DNA of 64,000 nt from Crocinitomix sp044361315 (GCA_044361315.1 JBIKJA010000001.1:248001-312000); one strand, 5' to 3'; shown: positions 1 through 9,172, counted from the first letter of the stretch. Translations and numbers: made by a program. Notes: a model not told the origin generated them from the letters alone.

Positions 1-261
1 GAAGAATATTTAAATTCAATTTATTAATATGTTTTTAATTAATTGATTTTTATATAATTATAAAATAAATATAATTAAATTTCACTTGATTGAAACATAA
101 CTTGACAGTTTGTTTGATTTGGATTTATTTTCCAATTCTTACGATTTGAGAAATCAACAATTAAGGTATTAATAGATTTCGATAGGTTAATTTAATTTTC
201 TATTTTTGATGTTTCAAGGAATTTGGTCTAATATTTGAAAGTAGCAAGGAAAAAAGAAATT
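1..261. other. AT-rich gap upstream of the thioredoxin gene
   Basis: No reading frame with coding character is visible in these bases on either strand. The last part must hold the promoter of the thioredoxin gene. A TAATATTTG string at 231-239 resembles the Bacteroidota -7 box with one extra base, but it is weak. The TTG at 235 that would extend the downstream frame lies inside this string, which argues against it being the start codon. Confidence 0.4.
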
Positions 262-783
262 ATGAAAAAAATAAATTTAGCAATTATCATTGGTGTCGGA
301 CTTTTAGGAAGTTTATCTTTTATGATTAGCAATAATGAAGAAGTTGGGAAAAAAATGCCCTCTGTCGTTGTTGAGGATTTAGAAGGGAATAAAATAAATT
401 CTTCTGAACTTTCTAATGATGGGAATCCAATTGTTATTTCATTTTGGGCAACTTGGTGTACTCCTTGTCGATTAGAATTAAATACCATCGCTGAAGAATA
501 TGATGCACTTGTAGAAGAAACCGGTGTAAAATTGGTTGCCGTTTCGATTGACGATGAGCGAAATAAAAGTAAAGTTCGTCCAGTAGTTGATGCTTCAGGC
601 TGGGAATACGACATTTGGATTGATGCCAACAGTGATTTAAAAAGAGCGATGGGCGTAAATTATCCACCTCAAACATTTGTGATTGACGGAGAAGGAAACA
701 TTGTATATTCACACGTTGGCTTTGTGCCTGGCGATGAAGAATCATTGTACGAAGAAGTAAGAAAACACTCGAAAAAACAATAA
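262..783 (+). CDS. TlpA/ResA-like membrane-anchored thioredoxin
   Basis: This 173-residue protein is a thiol-disulfide oxidoreductase of the TlpA/ResA/AhpC-TSA group that probably works in the periplasm. One N-terminal hydrophobic segment (about residues 5-22) would anchor or export it. The active site WCTPC is at residues 65-69 and the cis-proline motif YPPQTF is near residue 140. I chose the ATG at 262 because it begins a normal signal segment and has AGGA upstream. The in-frame TTG at 235 would only add a short basic tail. It is followed at 46 bases by a barrel protein and an Omp28-like lipoprotein, which suggests an envelope-protein operon. The exact partner, such as cytochrome maturation or oxidative folding, cannot be told from sequence. 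Confidence 0.88.
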   Translation: MKKINLAIIIGVGLLGSLSFMISNNEEVGKKMPSVVVEDLEGNKINSSELSNDGNPIVISFWATWCTPCRLELNTIAEEYDALVEETGVKLVAVSIDDERNKSKVRPVVDASGWEYDIWIDANSDLKRAMGVNYPPQTFVIDGEGNIVYSHVGFVPGDEESLYEEVRKHSKKQ

Positions 784-829
784 GCCTACCCCAACCACCC
801 TTTATAACCTCGTCTAATTTTATAGTTTA

Positions 830-2479
830 ATGAAAAAAATAGTTCTGATTGCATTTTGTTTTACTGTTTACTCTTCGTTTGGCCAGCTCCAAGGTGGAAG
901 TATTACTGGAAACATGGAGGCTAATGTTCAATATTTGAATACAGATACGTTGATAGGTGCTTTTGCTCCTGATCAGAAAGTTGTAATCAATTCATATATG
1001 AACGTTAATTATTCGGTTAACAAGTTTAGGGCGGGAATTCGACTTGAGAGTTATTTGCCTGCAATTGCGGGGTATCCAGCTTTTTATTCGGGGTCAGGAA
1101 TTCCTTTTCGCTTTTTCCAATATGCTTCGGATGAAATTACTGTCACTGTAGGTAATTTTTACGATCAATTTGGAAGTGGATTAATTTTTAGATCATACGA
1201 AGAGCGAGCATTAGGCTTGGATAATGCTATGGAAGGTGCAAGCCTTCGTTTTGCGCCTAAAAAGGGGGTTGAATTGAAAGGATTGATAGGTCGTCAGCGG
1301 GTGAATTTTGTGGATGGTAATCTGTTCAATTCTGATGGTACGGTGCGCGGTATAGACGCATCACTTAATTTAAATGATTTAATCCCAGGATTTGATGAAT
1401 CAGATTTCAAAATCTCCATTGGTGGTAGTTTGGTCAGTCGTTATCAATCGGTTGCCAATGACACACTTATCCTCCCAAAAAATGTGGGATCGTATGGTGC
1501 GCGTATCGATATGCGTTACAAACGCTTTTATTTAAATGGAGAATACGTTCACAAAGAAAATGATCCAAACGCCCTCAATAATTACATCTATAATTCGGGA
1601 CATGGGGCAATTTTCAATCTAGGTTATTCTCAAAAAGGACTTGGAATTATTTTAACCGGCAAATCGTTGGATAATATGGCCTTCCGTTCGGATAGATCGA
1701 TATTAGGAAATCAAGCATTTATCAACTATTTACCTGCAACAAGTAATAATCATACCTATAACTTGCCAGGAACCTTGTATCCATACGCAACCAATCTGAA
1801 GGGAGAAGTTGCTTACCAATTAGATGTATTATACAAATTAGCTAAAGGAACATTTTTAGGAGGAAAATATGGAACCGATTTGCATTTGAATGTATCAGTA
1901 GCGACAGATTACAATAAAGATTACGAAACACCTGATTGGAAGAAAAATCGAATTTCATACGTGGCAAGGCCATTTGACGGAACAGATAGTTTGTACAATT
2001 TTGATTTCAACATTCATCTTAAAAGAAAATTAAACGACCGCTTTAAATTGGGGTTAAACTATTACCATTTCATCTATAATAACGATGTAAACGAGGTGAC
2101 TAAATTAGCAAAACATTACATTACATCGGATATCGGGGTAATTGATTTGCAATATAAAATCAATAAAAAACACTCTATTCGTGCTGAATTTCAAGCGCTA
2201 TTTACAAAGAAAGACCGAGGAAATTGGACTACCTTTTTAATTGAATATACGATTTCTCCAAAATGGTTTTTCACAGTGATGGATCAATACAATTATGGAC
2301 ATCCCGACGAAAGGTTAAAATTGCACTATTTGTTGGGGTCGTTTGGGTACATCCATGAAAATTCTCGCTTTATGTTTATGTACGGAAAACAAAGAGAAGG
2401 AATTTTGTGCGTAGGAGGCGTTTGCCGTCCAGTTCCAGCAACAAATGGACTTACATTTACATTTACACAATCATTTTAA
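830..2479 (+). CDS. DUF6029-family outer membrane beta-barrel protein
   Basis: The 549-residue product starts with a classic signal peptide (MKKIVLIAFCFTVYSSFGQ) and then shows alternating aromatic/polar strands throughout, ending in a strand that finishes with Phe (TFTFTQSF). This is the pattern of an outer membrane barrel. The N-terminal region (GSITGNMEANVQYL, VGNFYDQFGSGLIFRSYEER) matches what I remember of the Bacteroidota family DUF6029, whose function is unknown. Its 3' end is followed after 11 bases by the Omp28-related gene, so both are probably cotranscribed with the upstream thioredoxin. A role in metabolite passage or secretion is possible but not shown. Confidence 0.8.
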   Translation: MKKIVLIAFCFTVYSSFGQLQGGSITGNMEANVQYLNTDTLIGAFAPDQKVVINSYMNVNYSVNKFRAGIRLESYLPAIAGYPAFYSGSGIPFRFFQYASDEITVTVGNFYDQFGSGLIFRSYEERALGLDNAMEGASLRFAPKKGVELKGLIGRQRVNFVDGNLFNSDGTVRGIDASLNLNDLIPGFDESDFKISIGGSLVSRYQSVANDTLILPKNVGSYGARIDMRYKRFYLNGEYVHKENDPNALNNYIYNSGHGAIFNLGYSQKGLGIILTGKSLDNMAFRSDRSILGNQAFINYLPATSNNHTYNLPGTLYPYATNLKGEVAYQLDVLYKLAKGTFLGGKYGTDLHLNVSVATDYNKDYETPDWKKNRISYVARPFDGTDSLYNFDFNIHLKRKLNDRFKLGLNYYHFIYNNDVNEVTKLAKHYITSDIGVIDLQYKINKKHSIRAEFQALFTKKDRGNWTTFLIEYTISPKWFFTVMDQYNYGHPDERLKLHYLLGSFGYIHENSRFMFMYGKQREGILCVGGVCRPVPATNGLTFTFTQSF

Positions 2480-2490
2480 TTCAAAAAGTC

Positions 2491-3405
2491 ATGAAAAATA
2501 ATCTTATCCTATTTACCGGTTTACTTTTTTCATTTGGAGGATTTATATCTTGTGATAAAGTAGAATTTCCGAATGTTATTATCACGGACTTAGACACCAA
2601 TCTTTATCCGGGCAATTTCATTGATTATGACTTCCCTGACTTTGAAGCAAATACAAATACATTAAGAAATGTACTAATTGAGGATTATACAGGCCATCAA
2701 TGCCCTTTTTGTCCTAACGCGGCGGAGGATGCTGAAGCAATTGAAGCTTTGCATCCAGAGCGAGTATTCGTTGCTTCTATTCATGCCACACCGTCAGTGA
2801 GTGGGACTGGGACTTTCCAAGCAGTGAACGCCTCATTTCCGAGAGATTATACCAATCCACAAGGAAAAGAAATGGCGAGTACATTTTTCCAAGCTGAGGT
2901 TGGATTTAGCAGTAATCCAAGTGGAAATATCAATAGAATTCCGGGTGAAGATGGATTTTATTTCTTTGATTCAGAATTTTGGGGAGCTCGTACCGCCTTA
3001 GCGTTGGCTACAAGTTTGTCTGTTAACATTCAAGCGAAATCTACCTATTTCCCTGAAACAAATGGAGCATACATTCACACCGAAACAGAATTCTTAACCG
3101 ATTTGACTGGTAATTACAATATGGTGATTTATGCTTTGGAGAACGAAACCGTATCTCCTCAGAAAATGCCTGATGGATCAACTAATGCGACTTACGTTCA
3201 TCACGACATTCATCTGGGCAATTTATTTGGTGAAACTTGGGGACGACCGATTGCCACTGGCAGTATTGCATCTGGCACGAAAGTCAAAAAAGATTTTTCA
3301 TATACACTACCAGAAGGATTAACAAAGGAAGAGATGCACTTTTTGGTGATTGTATTTAACAGGACCACTTACGAAGTAATGCAGGTAATTAAACACGAAT
3401 TGTAG
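2491..3405 (+). CDS. Omp28-related lipoprotein with thioredoxin-like CxxC
   Basis: The 304-residue protein has a short signal ending near ISC at residue 20, which looks like a lipoprotein cleavage site, so it is probably lipidated. After about 50 residues comes the family hallmark, a thioredoxin-like start (NVLIEDYTGHQCPFCPNA) with a CPFC pair, as in the Omp28/outer membrane proteins of Bacteroidota. The rest is beta-rich and resembles the usual C-terminal half of that family. I use the ATG at 2491 because it follows the stop of the upstream gene by 11 bases and begins the signal peptide. The same frame stays open back to 2407 inside the upstream gene, but that part is a shadow. The CxxC suggests redox activity or cysteine handling, consistent with the TlpA-like gene in the cluster. 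Confidence 0.85.
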   Translation: MKNNLILFTGLLFSFGGFISCDKVEFPNVIITDLDTNLYPGNFIDYDFPDFEANTNTLRNVLIEDYTGHQCPFCPNAAEDAEAIEALHPERVFVASIHATPSVSGTGTFQAVNASFPRDYTNPQGKEMASTFFQAEVGFSSNPSGNINRIPGEDGFYFFDSEFWGARTALALATSLSVNIQAKSTYFPETNGAYIHTETEFLTDLTGNYNMVIYALENETVSPQKMPDGSTNATYVHHDIHLGNLFGETWGRPIATGSIASGTKVKKDFSYTLPEGLTKEEMHFLVIVFNRTTYEVMQVIKHEL

Positions 3406-3541
3406 GTTGTTTTTCTCAAATTAATCTTCTTGACTTTTAGAGAATTTAAATGTAGTGTTCTCAATCTCTAACCGATTTTGACTTTTTAACATTTTTTTTG
3501 ATTTTGTGGAAAATAAATTAACACATTCTCCGTCACTATAG

Positions 3542-3632
3542 AAAGAGTGGACTTTTTAAGCCTCAAACACCTATTGACATTGAAATGTTAATAAGTACTG
3601 ATTAAATTCACTTGACTGGTGTCACTCTTTTT
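3542..3632 (+). other. Possible structured RNA or leader between Omp28-like and small gene
   Basis: Within the 262-base gap, AAAGAGTG at 3542-3549 can pair with CACTCTTT at 3623-3630. Nested inside, ACACC at 3567-3571 can pair with GGTGT at 3618-3622, and the right-hand strands are contiguous. A small hairpin (ACAT/ATGT) lies around 3577-3588. A run of five T follows the last stem strand at 3628-3632. This could be the 3' end of the upstream operon transcript, a small RNA, or a leader of the 60-residue gene. It is inferred by eye and may be chance in AT-rich DNA. Confidence 0.25.
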
Positions 3633-3667
3633 AGTAATTTTCATAAAACCTTAAATTTTGCCCTACT

Positions 3668-3850
3668 ATGTTGGAATTGTGCAAAGAGATTTTAGTTAAA
3701 GTTAGTTTTGATAAAGTTTTATTTCAAAAGGAGTTATCAAAGGCTCTTAAATGGATAAAATCAGATGAGATTGATGGGTTCAAAGAATGGTGTTTAAAAA
3801 CTTTCGGAAAAAAATACCCACAAATATTAGAACTACATTTCAAGGATTAA
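3668..3850 (+). CDS. Small conserved-looking protein, 60 residues, unknown function
   Basis: This 60-residue, basic, soluble protein has no signal or membrane segment. The pattern LCKEILVKVSFDKVLFQKEL, then KWIKSDE and LKTFGKKYPQIL, resembles short uncharacterised proteins I recall from Bacteroidota genomes, often starting M-L/I-E-L-C-K and containing SFD and WL/IK. It looks helical. It is a separate unit: 262 bases follow the upstream gene and an intrinsic terminator lies 8 bases after its stop. An AAATTTTG string just before the ATG is one base off the -7 consensus, but it sits too close to the start to be convincing. I judge it a real gene from the composition, the terminator and the family resemblance. 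No function is proposed. Confidence 0.7.
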   Translation: MLELCKEILVKVSFDKVLFQKELSKALKWIKSDEIDGFKEWCLKTFGKKYPQILELHFKD

Positions 3851-3858
3851 AAATCAAT

Positions 3859-3882
3859 AGGGGCTTTTTAAGTCCCTTTTTT
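3859..3882 (+). terminator. Intrinsic terminator after the small gene
   Basis: AGGGGC (3859-3864) pairs with GTCCCT (3872-3877), with one G-T pair and a 7-base loop. A run of T follows from 3877 to 3882. It sits right after the stop of the 60-residue gene. Confidence 0.8.
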
Positions 3883-3924
3883 ATTTCAATCAAATCCGTT
3901 AATAAATTAGCAATTAGGTATTAT

Positions 3925-4842
3925 TTACTTGAGGAAATTGATATTTCTTTGGAGCCCTTTTAATTTAGTCCTTTTGATGGGCGAATGCCGGAAAACAGTG
4001 TTAAAAGTTTCCTGAGACAAGTCAGATAAATTTATTCCATTTAATTCTTTAATTGGCTGAAAAGCTGGTTCTTGATGAGGAAGTGAAAAACGATTCCAAG
4101 GACACACATCTTGACAGACATCACAACCAAAAATCCATTGATCCATTTTTCCTTTGAATTCTTTTGGCATTAATTCGTCCTTTAACTCGATGGTTAAATA
4201 AGAAATACATTTTGAACCATCAACGACATAAGGCTTCACAATAGCTTCGGTAGGACAAGCGTCGATACATTTTGTGCAAGAACCGCAATGATCTGTTACG
4301 GGATGATCATATTCCAAATCTAAATCAATAATTATCTCCCCGATAAAAAAAAATGATCCTACTTTTTTTGACAACAAATTAGAGTGTTTTCCAACCCATC
4401 CCAAGCCTGCCCGCTGGGCCCAAGCTTTGTCTAAAACAGGAGCAGAATCAGTAAAACATCGCGCAGACAATTTTTCACCTATAATTTCTTCAATGGCCTC
4501 AAGTAAGCGATCTAACTTATCTTTGATCACTTCGTGATAATCATTTCCATAAGCATATTTAGAGATTTTCATCAGCCCATTTTTAAACAAATCTTCTTCT
4601 GGAAAATAGTTTAACAAAACCGTTATCACGCTTTTCGCTTGATCCACCAATAAAGCAGGATTTACCCGTTTATCAAAATGATTTTCCATATAAAGCATCC
4701 TGCCATGAAAATTATTCTTCAACCAAGCTTCCAGCTGTTTCGCCTCCTTTTCAAGAAACTCAACTTTAGCAATTCCGCATGATAAAAACCCAAGCTCACT
4801 AGCTTTTTCTTTTATAAAACGAGAAAGTTTTTGGGGATTCAT
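3925..4842 (-). CDS. queG: Epoxyqueuosine reductase QueG
   Basis: The 305-residue protein reduces epoxyqueuosine to queuosine in the wobble position of tRNAs, the last step of queuosine synthesis, using cobalamin and two [4Fe-4S] clusters. Both cluster motifs are visible: CGSCTKCIDACPT near residue 187 and CDVCQDVCPWN near residue 240. The N-terminal half holds the family pattern SKYAYGNDYHEVIK and the AWAQRAGLGWVGKHSNLL segment around the cobalamin site. Its start codon overlaps the stop of ruvB as TAATG, so the two are translationally coupled. Length is at the short end of the family, which lacks the HEAT-repeat tail in many Bacteroidota. Confidence 0.95.
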   Translation of the reverse strand: MNPQKLSRFIKEKASELGFLSCGIAKVEFLEKEAKQLEAWLKNNFHGRMLYMENHFDKRVNPALLVDQAKSVITVLLNYFPEEDLFKNGLMKISKYAYGNDYHEVIKDKLDRLLEAIEEIIGEKLSARCFTDSAPVLDKAWAQRAGLGWVGKHSNLLSKKVGSFFFIGEIIIDLDLEYDHPVTDHCGSCTKCIDACPTEAIVKPYVVDGSKCISYLTIELKDELMPKEFKGKMDQWIFGCDVCQDVCPWNRFSLPHQEPAFQPIKELNGINLSDLSQETFNTVFRHSPIKRTKLKGLQRNINFLK

Positions 4843-5861
4843 TAGAAGAGACCTCCTTGTTGGTAACCCATTGTTCGACCCAAATGTTTATAGGCCTTTT
4901 CAGTAGCTTTTCGGCCTCTTGGAGTTCTTAAAAGATACCCTTCTTTAATCAAATAAGGTTCATAGACCTCTTCAATCGTACCAGGATTTTCACTCACTGC
5001 TGTTGCGATGGTTGTCATTCCAACTGGTCCACCACTAAATTTATCAATAATAGCAGTGAGGATTTTATTATCCATTTCATCCAATCCATTCTGATCCACA
5101 TTAAGAGCTTCGAGCGCAATAATTGCTATTTCGACATCAATGATTCCATTGCCCTTAATTTGAGCAAAATCTCTCACCCTTCTCAATAAAGCATTGGCAA
5201 TACGGGGAGTTCCTCTACTTCGTCGAGCAATTTCCATCGCTGCATTTTCGTGAATTTCCATGTTTAAAATTCCTGAAGCTCTTGTGACGATTTTAGAAAG
5301 CACTTTTACGTCATAATACTCCAGACGCGAGTTAATTCCAAATCGAGCCCTTAAAGGCGCTGTTAAGAGACCAGAACGGGTGGTGGCACCAATTAAGGTA
5401 AACGGATTTAATGAGATTTGAACCGTTCTAGCACTTGGTCCCGTATCGATCATGATATCAATCATAAAATCCTCCATTGCCGAATAAAGATATTCTTCAA
5501 TAACTGGACTAAGTCGATGAATTTCATCTATAAACAAGACATCACCTTCTTCTAAATTTGTTAGCAAACCAGCAAGATCACCAGGTTTATCCAGCACAGG
5601 TCCACTGGTAATTTTTATCCCAACCCCCATTTCATTGGCGATAATATTTGCGAGTGTCGTTTTACCAAGACCCGGAGGTCCGTGGAGCAAGACATGATCC
5701 AAGGATTCCTTTCGCAATTTAGCAGCTTGAACAAAAATAGATAGGTTGTCCGTTACTTTTCGTTGGCCAGCAAAATCATTGAATGATTTGGGCCGCAACA
5801 CATATTCAAACTCCTCTTCTCGAGAAAATTGCTCTTCATCTCTATAATCAAACGATTCCAA
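4842..5861 (-). CDS. ruvB: Holliday junction branch migration ATPase RuvB
   Basis: This 339-residue AAA+ ATPase drives branch migration of Holliday junctions together with RuvA. The Walker A motif GPPGLGKTTL is near residue 60, Walker B (LFIDEIHRL) near 110, sensor 1 with ATTRSGLLTAPLRARFG near 160-175, and the arginine of the sensor 2 region lies in SRGTPRIANALLRRV. The winged-helix C-terminus ends with the usual LLRTPRGRKATEKAYKHLG. It is the first gene of a two-gene unit with queG. A TATCTTTA box upstream, around 5880-5887 on the minus strand, is one base off the -7 consensus. No ruvA or ruvC lies next to it, as is usual in this phylum. Confidence 0.97.
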   Translation of the reverse strand: MESFDYRDEEQFSREEEFEYVLRPKSFNDFAGQRKVTDNLSIFVQAAKLRKESLDHVLLHGPPGLGKTTLANIIANEMGVGIKITSGPVLDKPGDLAGLLTNLEEGDVLFIDEIHRLSPVIEEYLYSAMEDFMIDIMIDTGPSARTVQISLNPFTLIGATTRSGLLTAPLRARFGINSRLEYYDVKVLSKIVTRASGILNMEIHENAAMEIARRSRGTPRIANALLRRVRDFAQIKGNGIIDVEIAIIALEALNVDQNGLDEMDNKILTAIIDKFSGGPVGMTTIATAVSENPGTIEEVYEPYLIKEGYLLRTPRGRKATEKAYKHLGRTMGYQQGGLF

Positions 5862-5946
5862 AATTCAAATTTTAACTAAAGATAGATGGAATTTATGATC
5901 CAATCACGAATTTAGATGATAATTATAAACAACGATCTATGAACAC

Positions 5947-5982
5947 AAAAAAACCATCTTCCAATTAAATGAAAGATGGTTC
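5947..5982 (-). terminator. Terminator of the respiratory operon
   Basis: AACCATCTT (5952-5960) pairs with AAGATGGTT (5973-5981). On the minus strand the stem is followed by seven U (5947-5953). It lies 22 bases after the ctaD stop and closes the act-cta operon. Confidence 0.9.
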
Positions 5983-6003
5983 CTTTAAAATTATTAATTC
6001 AAA

Positions 6004-7794
6004 TTAATGCTCGTGTTCGTCTTCTCCCAGTGGAACAGTTTGTGGAATATAATCCTCTTCTGCACCAGGTTTTGAATAATCATAAGGCCATCTGTGTACT
6101 TCTGGTAATTCATTTGGCCAGTTACCATGAACATGTTCAACTGGTGTTGTCCATTCAAGTGAATTTCCTTTCCAAGGATTTTGAACTGCCACTTGCCCTC
6201 TAAATGTGCTATAGAAGAAGTTAAACAAGAAAATCAACTGAGCTAAACCACCAATGATTGCGAAAATGGTAATCACCACATTCAAATCCATAAATATCTC
6301 CGCTTGATTGGTATCAAAACCTTCGTAAACACTGTAATCGTAATATCTTCTAGGAGCTCCACCAATTCCTACAAAGTGCATTGGGAAAAATACTCCATAA
6401 GCTGAAACTAACGTCAACCAGAAATGCACCATTCCAAGTTTCGAATTCATCATACGACCGTACATTTTAGGGAACCAGTGGTAAACACCGGCAAACATCC
6501 CAAAAATCGCCGAAAGCCCCATTACTACGTGGAAGTGAGCAACAACAAAATAGGTATCATGCACAGCAATGTCAAGTGCAGAGTCGGCAAGGATGATTCC
6601 AGTTACCCCTCCAGTAATGAAAGAAGAAACTAAACCAATTGAGAACAACATAGCCGGAGTGAATCTAAGATTACCTCTCCAAAGCGTAGTGATGTAGTTA
6701 AATACTTTAATCGCCGAAGGAATCGCAATTAAGAGTGTTGTAAATACGAATACCCCGCCTAAGAATGGATTCATTCCAGAAATAAACATGTGGTGACCCC
6801 ATACAATGAATGACAAGAATGCAATTGCAAGAATTGAACCAATCATTGCACGGTATCCGAAGATTGGTTTACGTGCGTTATTAGAAATAATTTCAGAAGT
6901 TAATCCTAGTGCAGGTAAAAGTACGATATATACCTCTGGGTGACCTAAGAACCAGAATAAATGCTCATAAAGTACAGGAGATCCCCCTGATTGCTCCAAA
7001 ACTTCGTTTGCAATAATTGCATCATTAATATAAAAACTTGTTCCTAAACCACGGTCCATTAACATTAAAACCACCGCAGAAACCAATACAGGGAAAGAAA
7101 GAACCCCAATCACCGCAGTGATAAAGAAAGCCCAAACCGTCAAAGGTAAACGTGTCATTTTCATACCACGCGTACGAAGGTTTAAAACGGTTACGATATA
7201 GTTCAAACTACCCAATAAAGAAGAAGCAATGAAAATCGTCATGGATAATAACCAAACCGTCATCCCAGCACCTGAACCTGGAATAGATTCTTCATAAACA
7301 GAAAGCGGCGGATAAATTGTCCAACCAGCCGAAGCGGGACCAGTTTCAAGGAACAACGAATACAACATCAACGCACTGGATAAAAAGAATAACCAATACG
7401 AGATCATATTCAATAGACCAGAAGCCATATCCCTAGCTCCAATTTGTAACGGAATCAATAGGTTACTAAATGTACCAGATAATCCCCCTGTTAATACAAA
7501 GAATACCATGATTGTTCCATGAATGGTAACAAGTCCCAGGTACATGCCTCGATCAAGAATTCCATCTGGTGCCCAAGTATCTCCTAAGAAGAAGGAAAGT
7601 ACACCATTACTTTCACCTGGCCAAGCTAATTGAATTCTAAATAAAATAGAAAGAATTACGGCTACAACCGCCATGAAAATAGCTGTAATCAAATACTGCT
7701 TCCCAATCATTTTATGATCTTGCGAGAATATGTACTTGGTTATAAAACTCTCCTTATGGTGATGTCCGTGATCAGTATGAGCTGTTGCTGACAT
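6004..7794 (-). CDS. ctaD: Cytochrome c oxidase subunit I
   Basis: The 596-residue, 12-helix subunit carries heme a, the heme a3/CuB centre and the proton channels of the heme-copper terminal oxidase in the inner membrane. Visible landmarks are HGTIMVFF (low-spin heme ligand region), FWFLGHPEVYIVLLP (CuB histidine and the cross-linked tyrosine, typical of A-type oxidases), WGHHMFISG (the two CuB histidines) and HDTYFVVAHFHVVM (heme ligands). It has a histidine-rich N-terminus and a soluble C-terminal tail after the last helix, common in Bacteroidota. It is the last gene of the act-cta operon, 45 bases after ctaC, and is followed by the terminator. Subunits III and IV are not in the window and must lie elsewhere. 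Confidence 0.97.
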   Translation of the reverse strand: MSATAHTDHGHHHKESFITKYIFSQDHKMIGKQYLITAIFMAVVAVILSILFRIQLAWPGESNGVLSFFLGDTWAPDGILDRGMYLGLVTIHGTIMVFFVLTGGLSGTFSNLLIPLQIGARDMASGLLNMISYWLFFLSSALMLYSLFLETGPASAGWTIYPPLSVYEESIPGSGAGMTVWLLSMTIFIASSLLGSLNYIVTVLNLRTRGMKMTRLPLTVWAFFITAVIGVLSFPVLVSAVVLMLMDRGLGTSFYINDAIIANEVLEQSGGSPVLYEHLFWFLGHPEVYIVLLPALGLTSEIISNNARKPIFGYRAMIGSILAIAFLSFIVWGHHMFISGMNPFLGGVFVFTTLLIAIPSAIKVFNYITTLWRGNLRFTPAMLFSIGLVSSFITGGVTGIILADSALDIAVHDTYFVVAHFHVVMGLSAIFGMFAGVYHWFPKMYGRMMNSKLGMVHFWLTLVSAYGVFFPMHFVGIGGAPRRYYDYSVYEGFDTNQAEIFMDLNVVITIFAIIGGLAQLIFLFNFFYSTFRGQVAVQNPWKGNSLEWTTPVEHVHGNWPNELPEVHRWPYDYSKPGAEEDYIPQTVPLGEDEHEH

Positions 7795-7839
7795 AATTTA
7801 TCCTTTATAATGTGTTTTTAAACTTATTTATCTTGTTTA

Positions 7840-9144
7840 TTAATGCCCGTTTCCTTCTGGATGTCCATCATTACCTTCCGCGTGATGATCACCATGGCTC
7901 GCTTCTGGCATTTTCATTCGTTCGATATCGATATTAACAGGAGCTGCGATTGAATCTGTTAACGCTGGAGATCCATCCGTAACTTTCCAAGCATTGTATT
8001 CATCTTTTGTACCAACTACCACTGCCATGTTCATGTTGGAGTGAGATACACCACAAATTTTATTACACATAAGAATGTAATTAAAATCAGGGTTACCTGT
8101 TATGTCTCTCATTTCTTGCGTTGTGTAGATTGGTTTTACCTTTAAAGTTGTACGTTGACCAGGAACACAGTTCATTTGCGCACGGAAGTGAGGGAAATAA
8201 GCCGAGTGAAGTACATCTTGTGATCTAAGAACGAAGAAATACTCTTGATCCTTAATTAAGAAAAGTGTTTTAGCCGTAAAATCGTCATTTGCGTACGCCA
8301 ATTTATCTGGTTCATATAGATCAATCATCGTAATAATTCGCTCACGAATTCTTTCTAATTTCTCCACTTTAGCTAACATTTTATTCAAATTAGCTTCTGA
8401 AAAAGCTAATTTTCCTTTCGCCTCAGCATCAATTTGTTCATGTAGTTTTTTAATCTCTTGATTAATTCCGTGGATTCTCCATTGAATACTATTTTTAGAA
8501 ACAACCCCTAAAGCATTCGTGTAAGATGCTTTAGTAGTAGTATCTTCCGCAGAACCAATTAATTTATAATCAGCATAACCCAATTTATTATCATCGCCAG
8601 AATAACGAGCAGTCCAATCAAATTGTTTACCGTAGATTTCAACCACAATTGCATCTGCAGAAGCAGGACCTGTGATATTATTCCAAGTCATCAAACCAAG
8701 AATGATAATTACGGCTAAAACACCAGCAGGTACAACAGTCCAGATCATCTCTAAACGGTTATCATGTGGAAACCAATGTGCTCTTCTTTTTGGATCATAA
8801 GCATATTTCCAAGAGAAAATGAACAACAAAGCATTTGTTAAAAGGAATACAAGAATAACTATCCACCAGTTCAAATTGTATAACCAGTCAATTTCTACCC
8901 CAATTTCAGAAGCTGCATTTGGCAAACCACCTCGTCCATATTCGAATAACATATAAAAGAACGACCCAAAAAACACCAACAAAAACGCAAGCATCAAAGA
9001 TGCGTTAATATTGTTTACTCGAAGGTCAATATCTTCTTCTCTTTTCCCACTAAGCTTAGTAGAAAGTTCATACACACGCATTATTTGAGCAACAGCTATT
9101 ACAACTAATACGATTACGACTAAAACAACAAATTTCATTCCCAT
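7840..9144 (-). CDS. ctaC: Cytochrome c oxidase subunit II with coiled-coil insert
   Basis: This 434-residue subunit takes electrons from cytochrome c through the binuclear CuA centre. There is one N-terminal hydrophobic helix, then two helices of the subunit II hairpin (near 45-65 and 95-115), then the periplasmic cupredoxin domain. The CuA motif C-x3-C-x3-H-x2-M is seen as CNKICGVSHSNM near residue 359. Between the first strands and the rest of the cupredoxin fold (about residues 210-270) lies a charged helical segment (EIKKLHEQIDAEAKGKLAF, VEKLERIRERI) that predicts a coiled coil and explains the large size. The C-terminus is His/Gly-rich. It lies between actF and ctaD in the same operon. 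Confidence 0.95.
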   Translation of the reverse strand: MGMKFVVLVVIVLVVIAVAQIMRVYELSTKLSGKREEDIDLRVNNINASLMLAFLLVFFGSFFYMLFEYGRGGLPNAASEIGVEIDWLYNLNWWIVILVFLLTNALLFIFSWKYAYDPKRRAHWFPHDNRLEMIWTVVPAGVLAVIIILGLMTWNNITGPASADAIVVEIYGKQFDWTARYSGDDNKLGYADYKLIGSAEDTTTKASYTNALGVVSKNSIQWRIHGINQEIKKLHEQIDAEAKGKLAFSEANLNKMLAKVEKLERIRERIITMIDLYEPDKLAYANDDFTAKTLFLIKDQEYFFVLRSQDVLHSAYFPHFRAQMNCVPGQRTTLKVKPIYTTQEMRDITGNPDFNYILMCNKICGVSHSNMNMAVVVGTKDEYNAWKVTDGSPALTDSIAAPVNIDIERMKMPEASHGDHHAEGNDGHPEGNGH

Positions 9145-9172
9145 TTCTTACTTCTTTTAATCTAGCTATTAA

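Noticed and set aside
2407..2490. Longer N-terminus for the Omp28-related protein
   Set aside because: The extension overlaps the barrel gene in another frame and the signal peptide starts at 2491.
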